This document shows, one piece after another, positions 34,089-45,764 of a DNA stretch of 64,000 nucleotides. The stretch's first letter is position 1, and each line of letters starts with the position of its first letter. Source of the DNA: Coleophoma eucalyptorum (taxonomy: Eukaryota; Ascomycota; Leotiomycetes; Helotiales; Dermateaceae); contig JALRME010000014.1 in NCBI GenBank assembly GCA_026120035.1, positions 186,001 to 250,000 on the forward strand. Reading direction: 5' to 3'. Under the pieces are notes generated by a model. It was not told where the DNA came from, did not search any database, and saw only the letters and a program-made list of their open reading frames with translations. A program made the translations under genes and the position numbers.

Positions 34089-37000
34089 TTATCGTCGTCT
34101 GCGTGAACCATGACTACCAGTAGAACCACCTCCACCACCATCTTCATCTAGAACGCCCCTAAGGAGATCCTTCCAGGATGCACGACCCTCAATCACATCT
34201 CCAAATCCAGTGACCAATTTCTCAACCATCTCATTGCCCCCTCCACCGCTTGATCCACCAAAACCACCGATTCCACGGTCATGAAGTGGCCGACCATCAC
34301 GATCAAATCTATCAGGAAGAACTTCTGTATCGTCTGAGCTTCTATCAGGACTAGGAGATCGACTAGCATTGCGGTGACGACGCCGATGCTTGGAAGGAGT
34401 GTGCGGACGGTCAGATGAAGGATCAGAAGAGCGTCTGCGTCGTCGTCGATGGTGGTGACGATGGCGCTCGCTTCGCTCAGGAGAAATATCCGTGTCGCTT
34501 GTGGAAGGTTCGGGTTCAGCGTTATCTGCAGCCTTGGCATGGACCTTGGCAAGGCTACGGGAAGACGTTGGTGAAAGAGGAGCGAAAGTAACGGAACGAT
34601 TGTGGGGTCTCTCGGAAACAGTTGTTGTTGGGATCGAGTTCACAGAAATAGTGGACGGTGAGATGGAACCATTTCTTACACGGCCTAAGGATATAATGTT
34701 AGAAGCATACGCGGAAAAGATGTAGATTGAAGGAAACAGACTAAAGGAGCCAACTCAAGACGCACCCTCATCGTGCCGGTCTACATAACGAGATTCCTGG
34801 TTCCCGCCAGACATTGTAGGAGGAGGAGGGAAATAGGGAGTTTGATTTTGAGAATAGCCGTTCATAGGAGGCGCTGAACTCACATGATCATTAGGATGTG
34901 GTGGATATCCATAAGGATCGGCTGCAGGCTGACCAGCATAGTCTGCTGGATTATATGGTGGAATTGGCCCATCATTGACATGTGTCGTTGTTGTGGTATG
35001 CTGAGTGTAGTTCGTAGGTTGTGTAGGAGGTGGAGCAAAAGAAGTATTGACATGCTCGGTGTAATAAGCACCACCTGAAGCATGTGGCGGAGAAGGGGAA
35101 TATCCATCATCACGAAAATCTCGTGCATAGTAGTTATCTGGCTCAGCTTCTTCTTCATATCCTAGAGATGCTCGTTAGTATCCAACAGAGTACACGAGTG
35201 TAAGGAAGACATGAATTCGAACCAAGGAAAAGAGCAGGGAAAACAACAAGACGCTCTATTTTGGAAGCAGCGCGGAAAGGCGCCTAGATAACGATGTTCT
35301 AATAGAAGATCGCGACTGGGAGCGGGAACGAGATCTAGAGTGCTGTTGGGGGACCTCACGTCTTCGTTCACGCTCTCGCTCGCGTTCACGGTCAGCCTCC
35401 TTCTTCTCCTTCCTCTTCTTATACTGATGGATTCCAATCGCCGCAGCACCGGTACCCAGTGCTGCCCCTGCGATGTCTCTAGCCCGGCTTTGGCTTCTGC
35501 TTCTGCTTCGGGATCGATGCCGCCTTCGTCCATCATCTGAGCTCGAAGAGTAGGAATCGCCTCTTCGGCTACGTCGGCTACGTGATCGATGGCGTCTGCT
35601 GGCGCCGTAAGCGGCACCAGCTCCAGCAGCAATAGCTGGATCGTATTGTTCGCGATACGTGGTGGTGTGCTGAGTATAGACAGGCGTTCCACCATACTCA
35701 ACCAAACCTAACTCGGGGTCAACACCAGGGTCTGAATATGCGCCGACTGATGTGGCTCTTGACCTGGACCGTCTACGCTCTCTCTTTTCCTGGATGAGCT
35801 GTTCCTCCCTTTCCTCCTTTGCTTTGCGGTTTTCGTAAAGACCTGCGACGGCGGCTCCAGCCAGACCAGATGCTGCAATTTCGGCACCGGTTCTGATACG
35901 TGACTTGGATCTTGAGCCACTGCGCTTGCGAGACTTGTTTCTGAAATGTTCAACAACTCCCGCAACTGCTGCCGTTGCAGCGCCGGCTTTCGCCATTTGA
36001 GCGGCGCGATGTTTAGGATCATCATGTCTACTCTTGCTTCGCGAATACTCTGAGGCAGAATAACGGCGACGGGAAACACTACGAGTACGGCTGCGCCCTC
36101 TGCCACTCTCCTCCTTGTCTGCTTTTCGATTCTGAGCATATTTAACCGCGGCCGCCGCTGCCAAACCAGCCACTGCAAGACCCAAAGCGGTTTTGACCTT
36201 GTGGTGTCCATGGCTGCTAGATCGTGACCGACTTCTATCATAGTGGCTCTCGCGATAACGACTGCGTGCTCGCGTGAGGACTTCTGCACCAATTGCGCCA
36301 AGAGCAGCGCCCCCAACAACTTGTCTTCCGCGATGAACTGGTTCACCTTGCTTTTCTCGGTGACTTGCAAGTAAGGCAGCTGCTCCAGCGCCAGCAAGAA
36401 CTCCCTCCGCAATATGTCGCTTCCGGTGAGGACTGCCACTTGAGCGTCGTACCACTCTTCTAGAGACATACTCCTCATCATCCGAGTAATCACTAACTGA
36501 ATCTCTCGGCCGGATATCTCGACGATCGTATCTGGCGACAGCATATTCTTCGTCTCTTCTGGGACCACGCTCAACCACATCTCGGCGATAATAATACTCA
36601 TCTTCTCTTCTGGGCTCTGGGCGCGGCTCCTCCACCACTTCCTCACGTCGTTGAATGACTTGAACCGTAGGCTCTGGCTCTCTGGGTAAGATGATTGGCG
36701 GTGGAGCGGGTGCTTCTTGGACAATAATTTGCTGGGGTTCGGGGGCCCGTTGACGGATAATGATCGGTGCTGGAGCTGGCTCTGGACGATCGTAGTATTC
36801 CGTCTCTCTTTGATATCTCTCTAGCTCATATGGTTCCTCGCGACGTTCAGTGCGCTCAACCCGCTTCTCAATTCTGACATCGGTTTCGCGTTCCCGTTCG
36901 GGTATTCTATCCCATGGTCGCTCTGGTTCTCTTTCCCATGGACGAAGAGCTTCACGTGGACGGTCTCGCTCCCGCTCGTAGACAACGGTCCTGGTGCGCT

Positions 37001-37370
37001 CACGCTCGGGTTCACGAGTAGTCTCTCGCTCATCCCGTTCATAGGTTCGCTCAACAACAGTAGATCGTGGACGTTCAGGGACATCAACATAGCGCTCGAC
37101 TCTGCGATCAATCTCGAGGCGACCGCTGTCTCGAGGAGAGGAGACATCAACTTGAGAAGATCGGTACTCTGTCACACGACGGTCGTCGCGCACTTCCTCG
37201 ACTCGACTTGGGGTTACGCGATATCGTTGAACGGTTCGGTAGGTGCCCTCTCCATCTCCATGTCCACGACGGGCACGGCTGTAGTGTGAAGAGCGATCGT
37301 CATCGGATGAATAGTCGTCGCGATCTCGCCCAGAATAGGAACTGCGCGCAACTCGTACGACTTCAGGCAT
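34089..37370 (-). CDS. DUF3824-type Arg/Ser-rich repeat protein
   Basis: The reverse-strand exons are 37370..35360, 35161..34766 and 34684..34089, giving 1000 residues. The first 300 residues are dominated by Arg/Glu (VVYERERDRPREALRPWERE). Next come about seven short Ala/Gly-rich zipper-like helices (HIAEGVLAGAGAAALLAS, VVGGAALGAIGAEVL, ALGLAVAGLAAAAAVKYA and others) separated by RS-rich basic spacers. This alternation is the DUF3824 pattern known from filamentous ascomycetes. Exon 2 is Pro/Tyr-rich; exon 3 is Ser/Arg-rich and ends with Gly-rich and basic segments (GFGDVIEGRASWKDLLRGVL). Function is unknown; a membrane-associated or phase-separating scaffold would fit the composition but is inference. 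Both junctions keep frame. Confidence 0.86.
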
Positions 37371-39025
37371 ATTGACTTGTGGTCAACTGCAGGTATCGCG
37401 GCAGTCTCGGAGTTTTCTTGCCCAGAGGCTGGGAAGTGGGAGGTTGGAGGGCAACGGCAGCCTTAGGAGAGCGAATGACGGGAAGTTATTGCTTATGGTG
37501 AAGGGTGAGAAAGGAAGCGGGATCCTAGAAATAATGAACAGTTGCTTGCCGGTAGGGTATGCGACTGAATTCGAGGCCGAGAACTTAGTTGCCCCTCTTG
37601 GGCTCGCACAGGATGATGGGGGCTTATGCGTTACGGCGACGCGATCAATAACGGGCGGGCAGGGCAGCACAGAACAACGGAGTGGGTTCTGGCGAGACAG
37701 CCCAGCCGTACGCTACGAGAGTGGCAGACGGGCAGCGTCACCAGTGGAAGCTAGGAGAAACGGTGGTAGATAGTAGTCAGGACCGCACCTGGGTTTGCGT
37801 TCGGGGGCCGGTACTTGCGGTTGTGATGGTATTCGGGAGGGGGAGGGGAAGCGGACGGGCTCAGATGTAAAGTAGCAAAATGTAAATGAGGTGAAACACG
37901 AATTTTAGTTGGGATTGTTGACACTCTTGTTCTTGTTCCTTCTTACTCCCGCACCGAACCGACCGCGAGGTCATCCATGTCGAAAAAATGACCAACTTTG
38001 CAGTGCGCGCTGGCAGGCCCAATAACAATGACGTATATCGCGGTATGTCTAGAAAAGACCATAGTAACCACCACGAGAGGAGAATAGCATCGAAGACGAC
38101 AGAAAGAACAAAGAAAAGAAAAAACAAAGGGACATGCAGCAGCAGCTCTGGCTGATTCCCCAGATGTCACGATGCGCTGGTCCTTCTCACCAGCTGCGGA
38201 CGGCTCCTTACCTCCTGCTTCTTAGTTCCTTCGATTGCGCCTCGTTGGGGGAGAAGAAAGCATTCCACAAACGAGGGACAAGGTGACGAGGGAGAAAGGA
38301 GGGGTCCTTTAGCAGAATGCCTTGTCGGCGTGGCCCGCCGGGTTTATTAGGTAAGCTGCCTGCCAACTCTTGGCCACCAAGCTGGTGACTCCACTTATAA
38401 TTTGTGTGCCTGTCGCTAAGTTGGGCTGTCAGGCTGTCAGTCGGCCATTCAGTCGGTCACTCACTCACTCACTCACTCACTCACCCACTCACTCGGTCTG
38501 TTTGTTAATCTATCTGTTTGTACACTCCCACGACTGTTTCAAATCCTATGGGGCTGTGAAACCTTCGGGACCCTGGAGCTTATCTTGACGACCCGGTGCT
38601 TAAATCCCCTTGTGAACCATGGTGATCCCTCAAGACTAGATCTGCCTATAGCCTCTTGTCTCACCCACCTCCGGACTTGGTTGGCAGCGGGCAGAGCCTT
38701 GACTGGTCCTGTTAATTCATTTCGATTGGAATGGTTACATCAAGGCTACTACCGTATTACGGCATTGCGCCATTTTATGCTACGGCCCGTGGCTTCAGCA
38801 AGCAATGAACGATGTCTTCATCAGCCTCAGCTGTACTCTATCTACTGCTGCCTGAAAGCCAGCTCGCCATGTTCAACGGTTCTGGGCCGACTCAGTCTTC
38901 AAGGCGCAAATCCTATCCTGTTTCTTATACAATGTTGATGTTTCGCAACCCAATCCTACCATCCGCAATATGCCCATCCCACCTCGGCCTCCGTTCGTCA
39001 GCTCGGAGGGGCTAGGAGCTCAAGA
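37371..39025. other. Intergenic; upstream region of the DUF3824 gene
   Basis: About 1.65 kb. It is G-rich close to the DUF3824 start, with a TCAC microsatellite further right. No supported gene was seen. Confidence 0.45.
38457..38494. repeat. (TCAC)n microsatellite
   Basis: About nine TCAC units with one imperfect unit (ACCCAC). It lies in non-coding sequence and could vary in length between isolates. Confidence 0.85.
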
Positions 39026-42000
39026 CTAATGCTCCTGGAGGCTTGCCCCAGCTTTATCTGGAACATAGAACTGAACATCATGGTCACGACGGTATTGCAC
39101 CGCAAGGATAAATCGCCAGGACTCTCTCTCAATCTCTCGCAAGGTGAGAAGTCCCGCTCGGCTTCGCTCGAAGGACTGAACAATCTCGCCAATCATGTCG
39201 TTAGTAAATGCTACCGCCAGAGCTGCGCTTCCCAAGCATATGGAGATTAAACCCTCGGCCCAACTGTACTTATAGACCCCGGAGCATAGCTCCCTGACAT
39301 GCTGGATGTCTTCCAACGGATATGGCCCATCTATTAATGAAGCTATTTGCTCAACGTAATCGTCGTCGTTGAGCACACCTCCTTCCTTGGTTCGGCGGAT
39401 ACGCTCATAATAAATGCTGTGTAGAATTTTGTGGAGCGCTTTACTACGAAGTGTTAGTTTTCCAGCACTTCATTCCTGGCCCATATTTTCTGCACCACCT
39501 GATATCACATGAAGATGCACTTACAGAGCCGGCGTCAGTGTCATTGCTGTTTCCATCTGTTCGTCAGGAATTTTATTATCCTTGGTCATTATGACGTTAT
39601 TATTTGCACGGATGAAACTTGGTATCATCCGAGGAAGGTGCCTATCGTCAACAAATTCTGAAGCTTGCATCCTATCTGCGTTTGTGACAGTGAAGTCATC
39701 TTTATTTCGTACGGGCACGTCTTGCACAATATCCTTTGCTTCTGGGTGACTTACGACTTCTGCTGCATGGTTAGTATAGCCTAGGAGTCCTCTTAGTCGC
39801 AGAACTTGTACCTTTACCTTTACTCTTCTTGACGAGCTTCTTCATTGTCCTATTATCTGTGTCTAGTTGCCTATTCTGAGTTCTTGCTTTTCCAGCATCC
39901 TGTACTTGCACGGATTTGGCATCCCTCATTCCGAGACGGATTTCGTAAATTGCCCTCAAGACAAGATCCGAGGCCAGAATTGCCTTCGACTTTGATTTGG
40001 ATATCAAACCATTATCAACACTAGCCGTCTTTGCTTGTGCTCGGCGTATTTGTTCGTACTCTTCGTGCATAATTGTACCCCATTTATCCATCAAGAATTT
40101 CTTGAAGTATTGGTAACATTTCGACCTTTTTGGCTTCTGCCTGACATGCGCAATTGCAGCCAGAGTATTAGGAAACATCATGTTGCAGTGATCACATCGA
40201 ACTGGTGTCGGCTTAAATTTTCCAGATTTGTCAGTATCAGCTTCGATTTCCGTAAAGCAGGTATGGAAGGCGGAAGACTTCAAGATTCCATCCGCTTTAG
40301 TGGGCGTGATTTGTACCATGGCTTCCTGATTACATATTTCTCCTCGCTGCTTCACAGCATTCTTCTGTCCTAATGGTTGGCGTTGGTCCGCAAGAGCCAC
40401 CAGTGCTGCAGTATTTTCGGCCTCTTTGAGCAACCGTTCGTATTCTGGAATACCAGGAAACTCTTCCACGTGGAATCTTAAGTGCTCTACAGTGCGGGTA
40501 TCTTCTTCCTTTGGAAACATTTGGCCACATTCGCTGCACGTGTGTTTTGCCAGCCTAGCCTTGTACTTTTTGAGCAATTGGGCTCGAGCCATCTTAAGAT
40601 CTTCGAGTGTGGGATGACCGTGACCAGCACGTCTACTGATCTACATACTATGTCAACATCGTTAAAAGATAGGGTATATATGCAGATGTTAACAAACCTT
40701 TGCCGCTCGGCTTCTGATCTTTTTGAGACCACTTCCCTCTTCAAATCCCCAGTCATTATCAGAGTCGGAGTTATCAGATATGATACTGTCATGACCTGTA
40801 ATGTCTCGCGTCGATTTTCCATCACTAGTACTTTGAGTGCTTGGAGCACCTATGTTGTTGCGTTCCTCATCATAATCGTCAGCGGCAAATGGATTTCTTG
40901 CGGCTAAGTTCGAACTGCTAGGAAACGGTAAAGGAGTGTTGAGTCTTCCAGCATTTTCAATCGTTGAAGCAGAGCAGTTAACCTTGTCATCATTATTGGT
41001 GTCTTTCTGTGTGAGTATATCCTTCTGTAACTTTTCGAGGGTCTCATGATACAGATTTGCTCGGGCTCTTCGGACCTCACTCTCGCATTTGTAGAAATCA
41101 GCGAAGCTCTTCTTGTCTTCGCTTGAGGCCAAAGTCTTCATGCGAGAAGTGAGAAAGGCATTCGTGCCCTTCTCCTCGTATTCCTTGTATTCCTCATCCT
41201 CGATCTCGAGCATCGTAATGACTTCGTCTCTAGTTATTATTTCAGTCTGCTCTGCGCTAGCTTCATAGCGCTTCTTTTCGTACTCGAGGCAAATTCTGCC
41301 TGTAGCCTCAAGTGCTTTTTCTCCTGTCGTGGCGATTAACTTTTGTTTGTGAAGTTCGGTTTGGCATAGTTGTTGACTTACGCCGATCAAGGTCACTAGA
41401 AACGGCCTGCAGGGCAGGGACGATCTTTCCCTCGTAACTACTCAAGTAAGAACTAGCCATGTTGACAGAGACCTCGAATCCCTTTTTCTTGCAATGAGAC
41501 AAGATAACTTGGACTTCGGGGCTCTCGGTATCATCCCTATCATCAAGTCAGTATGTCTTTCGTTGTACGCTATCGAGAACCACCTACTTCAACGAATCAG
41601 AACCGCTCAAGCCTGAGGGGTTGCATTTAACACAACTAGGGTCATTGCAAGGTAAACCTCTTTTGTTACCACGACGCATTGATCGCTTGCACGGCTTCAG
41701 GTCAACAGCGACACGCGAGGTGATGCCTTTCTTCTCATCTTCAAGCTTGCGGATCATTGCTTCGATAGCTGCTGTTGTTGGTGCCATATTGCTAGTACCA
41801 ACAACCGAAGCTGGTGCGTTTTTTTGTGCTGGTGGTACTGTTGTAGTCGATGTGCCTTGGAGTGCTATGGTAGATTTTGCAATATCCTCCTTCATATCCC
41901 CATTCTCCTCCACTGGTGTGGTAGCAATTGATGGCTGAGCAATACCCATTTTCAGCGCGGGCGTTGTAGTTGGCTCAACGGAATCCGCTACCGTCTCCGG

Positions 42001-42495
42001 CGCCATAGTTGAATTTGGAGCAAGTTGCATGGTTGACGTCGCCTCTCCTTCCTCTGCAGGAGCTTCTGGGTTGGTATCGCTGAAGCCAAAGTCAATATCA
42101 ATCTCAGGAGCACCTGCCTCTCTCTTCTGCTTAATGCTCAACGGCATCAGCTCCTCCTCGGCTGGGATGATAGTAGCTCGCCTGAGTTCCTCAGAAACTT
42201 CATGCACCTCTAGATACTCATTGACGATGGCCGGTCCGGCAAGATCTGCGCGCTCTCTGTACCGGGGATCTAGCTTTGTATGCAGGACTTTATCAACAGA
42301 TGCAAAGGCATCTCCTAAAACCGCACGTGCAGATTTAGATGGCGAGGGACGTGGATGATGCGGAGGTGCCATTTCGGTTGTGGGGGTTGTTGTGTTGTGG
42401 TCTTGCTCTTCTACTTCTTCTTCGCCTGCTGCAGCTGAGTCTTTGACGCGTGAACGCCAGGCTCGATGAGCAAGAGAAGAAGTTGTGCGACCCAT
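39026..42495 (-). CDS. Large zinc-finger-like orphan protein
   Basis: Six reverse-strand exons: 42495..41588, 41536..41382, 41323..40698, 40640..39818, 39762..39525 and 39443..39026. They join without frame loss into 1055 residues. Introns are 51-81 nt, and the fourth contains a perfect TACTAAC branch site. There is an N-terminal disordered Pro/Thr/Ala region, then a Cys cluster at about 270-297 (PCNDPSCVKCNPSG). Two C2H2-like fingers follow: C598-x2-C601 with HLRFH, and C712-x2-C715 with a downstream His and Cys. The acidic middle is charged and helical. Exons 5-6 add a helix-rich tail with a short hydrophobic stretch (LISICLGSAALAVAF). No family is recognised; nucleic-acid binding is a guess from the fingers and basic segments. 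Confidence 0.8.
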
Positions 42496-43167
42496 TTCTG
42501 CTCTCCTTGGTAGCCTTCCAGCTTATCGTGAATAAAAGCTTTATTGATTGGCCGAGGGAGAATAATCACTTCCGCGTGTAGAGAGCCAGAATGGAGATGT
42601 TGTTGTGAGTTGAAGTCATGAAGTCACGATCAACTTCAGTTTGGATGAAGAAAGATCTTTTTTCAAAGTAGTCTTGGAATTAAATAAGGTAGGTTACTCT
42701 CAGGGTTTTTATTTCTATGGTTATTCATAGTCTGTGGGGTTGCGCTGACCTGTCGATTAGTCGTCGATGAGGGCATTGGGAGAGTTTGAAGGACTAGGTA
42801 GAGAGGACTTGCGGAATTCCGTAAGCGACGAGTTTGCACTCCTCAACTCAAGCTGCCTACCTCATTTTATGCAATAAGAGCGAAAATCTAGTTACTAGGT
42901 AAAGCAAGTGTATTGCTGGGATAAATCACTAAGTACTTGGTTGTTTGTCGGAAGTAGTAGTTTAAACATTGCGATAAGCAAATCTAACCACGGAGAATGA
43001 AAGGGGCGGCTTAGCTCACCTAAAGATCAAGCGAGCAATTATCAAGCTGACCACATTTAAGCATCCCCTAATTAACATCCTCTTCTAACAACACAAACAA
43101 AAACACCAAACTCCCCCATTTTTAAAATTGTCTCTATTTATAAGTACCACAGGAGATACTGTTTTCT
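42496..43167. other. Intergenic, no gene seen
   Basis: About 670 bp holding the promoter of the zinc-finger-like gene and the 3' flank of the secreted protein gene. Confidence 0.4.
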
Positions 43168-43929
43168 TTAGTGATAAACCGCAGGACGAGTCACACTGGG
43201 TGTCACAACCGTCACCGCAACCGCAGCAATAGCCGTGATGCTCTGACAAACCGCAGTCGTGACATCCCTAACCCCCTCCACCGTAACAGTGGTCACAAAA
43301 TTCACCACCGGCCCATGTCCAAAATGTGGTCCTGGCGCAGGTGCAAGCCCAGGGTTGCAGCCGTGGCAATCCACAGATAGAGTGTGTGTAGCTGTGCTTG
43401 TATATACGGTCATCGTAGCGGGTCCGGCTTGCATTTTTGGAAAGTGGTTATTGATGTGAATGTCGACGCGTGTTGGGCAAAATGAGGATGATGGTTTTCT
43501 GGGGAGTACAGATCGGTTGATGAATTTAAATGGCGGAGGGGTTGGGTTTGGATTAGGAGCCATGAGAGTAGAAGTCGGAGCTAGAGTGGGATCACATGGG
43601 TAAACTTCAAGAGACATTAGCCAATCTCCTGTATTCAACAAAAGCCCATTTCGTGACAGAAGAAGTGGAGGGGTTTGTAATGACAAAGGATTTCTTCGCT
43701 TACCATGTGGGTGCATCTCAAGCTCCATGGGTCCAGGATAATGATGAGCGTACGCCGTGCACTTAGACGTATATGTACTACTGAGATCAGATGTAATAGA
43801 GCTATTTGCTTTGGGTAGCATGACAAGCGCCCCTTCCACTATGGTGAAAGAGGATGGTTCTGTGTCTAGTGGAAGTGCAACTGCGAGAGAGAGCGAGGCG
43901 AACATGATAAGTGCTTTTTGAAAGAACAT
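43168..43929 (-). CDS. Secreted Thr/Pro-rich protein of unknown function
   Basis: The frame is open over the full span (253 residues). A canonical 75-nt intron (GTAAGC...TACAG, 43703..43629) probably splits it into exons 43929..43704 and 43628..43168, giving 228 residues. The intron length is a multiple of three with no stop, so both forms are translatable. A signal peptide (MFFQKALIMFASLSLAVALP) starts the protein. The mature part has a few scattered cysteines and a C-terminal segment rich in Val/Thr/Ala (VNFVTTVTVEGVRDVTTAV) that resembles beta-strand, O-glycosylated fungal wall proteins. No domain is recognised. It could be a wall protein or effector; nothing in the context decides this. 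Confidence 0.68.
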   Translation of the reverse strand: MFFQKALIMFASLSLAVALPLDTEPSSFTIVEGALVMLPKANSSITSDLSSTYTSKCTAYAHHYPGPMELEMHPHGKRRNPLSLQTPPLLLSRNGLLLNTGDWLMSLEVYPCDPTLAPTSTLMAPNPNPTPPPFKFINRSVLPRKPSSSFCPTRVDIHINNHFPKMQAGPATMTVYTSTATHTLSVDCHGCNPGLAPAPGPHFGHGPVVNFVTTVTVEGVRDVTTAVCQSITAIAAVAVTVVTPSVTRPAVYH

Positions 43930-44952
43930 CTTTGTAGCGTTGTCGAGTTGTGAAATTCAAGGGGCCGTTTGCCGTGGTTTGATATTATTTGTGGAGAGAG
44001 AGCTTTTTGTCAAATACTTAGAGGCAAGCTGCTTATCTATAAAGAGGGGAAAGTGTCGTTGGTGAAATAAACTGGGCACATAGATCATGTGTGGAATCAC
44101 AGTCTTGTTGAACTAAACCGACAAGAGCACATTAGGCAAAGTAAATTAAGGGTTTTGACAATTTGACTAGCCATAGAGATCAGATGTTTGGAAATGGGCT
44201 GGCTACGCAAGCGAGTGAGGTAAGAGCTGGAAATGGAATGCCAGGTGTATTTTAAATTTGGAAACAGTCCTTGATAGTCCCCTCCCTTAATCATAGCCCT
44301 GCCTTATTGAAATGGGATAGGAGTTATATGATGTGGCAATTGGGATTTTACCGTTTGTATGTTTGTGGACAATGGCACGTAGAACTATAACGCCGCTGGT
44401 ATATTCCGATAACTGGTGGCCGCTTCCCTCATTAGCGATGGGGGTCGCTGGCTTAGTATTATTTAATGTTTATACGACCTTGAAAGCCACCAGTACTATA
44501 AATACGTACAATATACACATGAAAGAAAACGGCGACCAAGTGCTCTTCTCTGCGCTGCACAGGACTGCTCTCGAGGGAAGTGAAGTATGATAGAGTACAG
44601 ATGCGTCAAGTCCTGCTCTATGGACAATGAGATTTGTAGACAATTCCTTTAATTCTGCTGATTGGTCCAGTCGGACTTTTGTATACTAGAGCCATTCAGA
44701 TAGATGCCATGTAAATGTGTAGAAAATTCTCTCATTATGAAGAGCTATCCTTGAAACACTAAGCTCAAGCAATCTCACAAATATATAAATGTCTAGTCGG
44801 CTTAGCTAGCACTTGAGAATCCATAAACCCTCCCGTGAGTTGGTTTCAAATAATTCCATAAACCTGCAACCTGCTGCATACCCAAACGCCATCGCAATGC
44901 CAAAAACCAAGCCAAAACCATCCTAGAAACTTTTCCATCTGTATAAATTGCA
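43930..44952. other. Intergenic, no gene seen
   Basis: About 1 kb. A plus-strand frame at 44333-44590 has hydrophobic segments but no leader, family or splice support. Confidence 0.4.
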
Positions 44953-45564
44953 TTAAAGGAGATCGAAATCGTCCAGTTTTTCCCTGTAACGCAAAATATT
45001 CCTACGAATCTTACTTCCATCCACCCAGGTTACGAAATCTTCCATACTTCTGGTGACTAGAAAAGCTGTATCGGTAATGGTCTCCGTTCCCACTCGCACA
45101 TGGCCCTGTTCGATGATCTTGTTTGCAGCCTGTACAGTCTCTGCCATGCGAAGTCGAGTCATCACAACTGGTAATCGTCGACGGCAAAAAGCAGAAACCG
45201 TGACGTTCTTTTCAACCTCGGAGAGCTTGCCTGTAGAGGCTGTGGCGGGTAAAATGCCCATGTCATGGAGTTTTGAGAGGAGGAGTTCTTCATGCTTGTG
45301 TCGGAATGCGGATTCTGGTGGGAGATTGGAAAGACGATGCGCTAGTTGCTTGAGAGACTAAAAACATAATTAGACACATAATGGCAAAGAAGGCATTGAG
45401 ACACTTACACCACATATTTTGTTGTACTTGTCATAGTCTCCAGGCTTTTGAATCGCATATCGTCGTACGACCGCAGCAGCGCGGTGATCGTTGTCAGACG
45501 CGTAGGTAGTGAAGTCTACCTTCCGCAAGAGCTTCTGCTCATGATGCTTGAGTTTACGAACCAT
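44953..45564 (-). CDS. IMP3: U3 snoRNP protein IMP3
   Basis: Exons 45564..45409 and 45357..44953 encode 186 residues, close to the yeast protein (183). It starts [18 protein letters not shown] and ends [10 protein letters not shown], both diagnostic of Imp3. The C-terminal half carries an S4 RNA-binding domain: [20 protein letters not shown], then EQGHVRVG and [13 protein letters not shown]. Imp3 acts in the nucleolus within the SSU processome and promotes U3 snoRNA-pre-18S base pairing. The 51-nt intron joins NKICG to [10 protein letters not shown] in frame. It is divergent from RSM18 with only 200 bp between start codons. Confidence 0.95.
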
Positions 45565-45764
45565 TTTCGTAGAGCCAGTATTTTTGAGCGTTGCCAGAAA
45601 AATCCGGGGATGTCAAGATATTTTCGTGATAAAGAATATCGATAAAGAAATGCCGGCTCGGAAAAACAGTTCGGCAAACATGGAACTTTTTAGCTTCGAG
45701 ACCTATACTACCATCAAGACATTGAGCACGAGGACATTCGAATTATATAGTCAGGACAGCAATC
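45565..45764. promoter_or_regulatory. Bidirectional promoter of IMP3 and RSM18
   Basis: A 200-bp interval between two opposed start codons must contain both core promoters and both leaders. No TATA box is clear. Confidence 0.65.

Noticed and set aside
44333..44590. Plus-strand frame with hydrophobic segments
   Set aside because: No leader, family match or splice support; AT-rich intergenic DNA.
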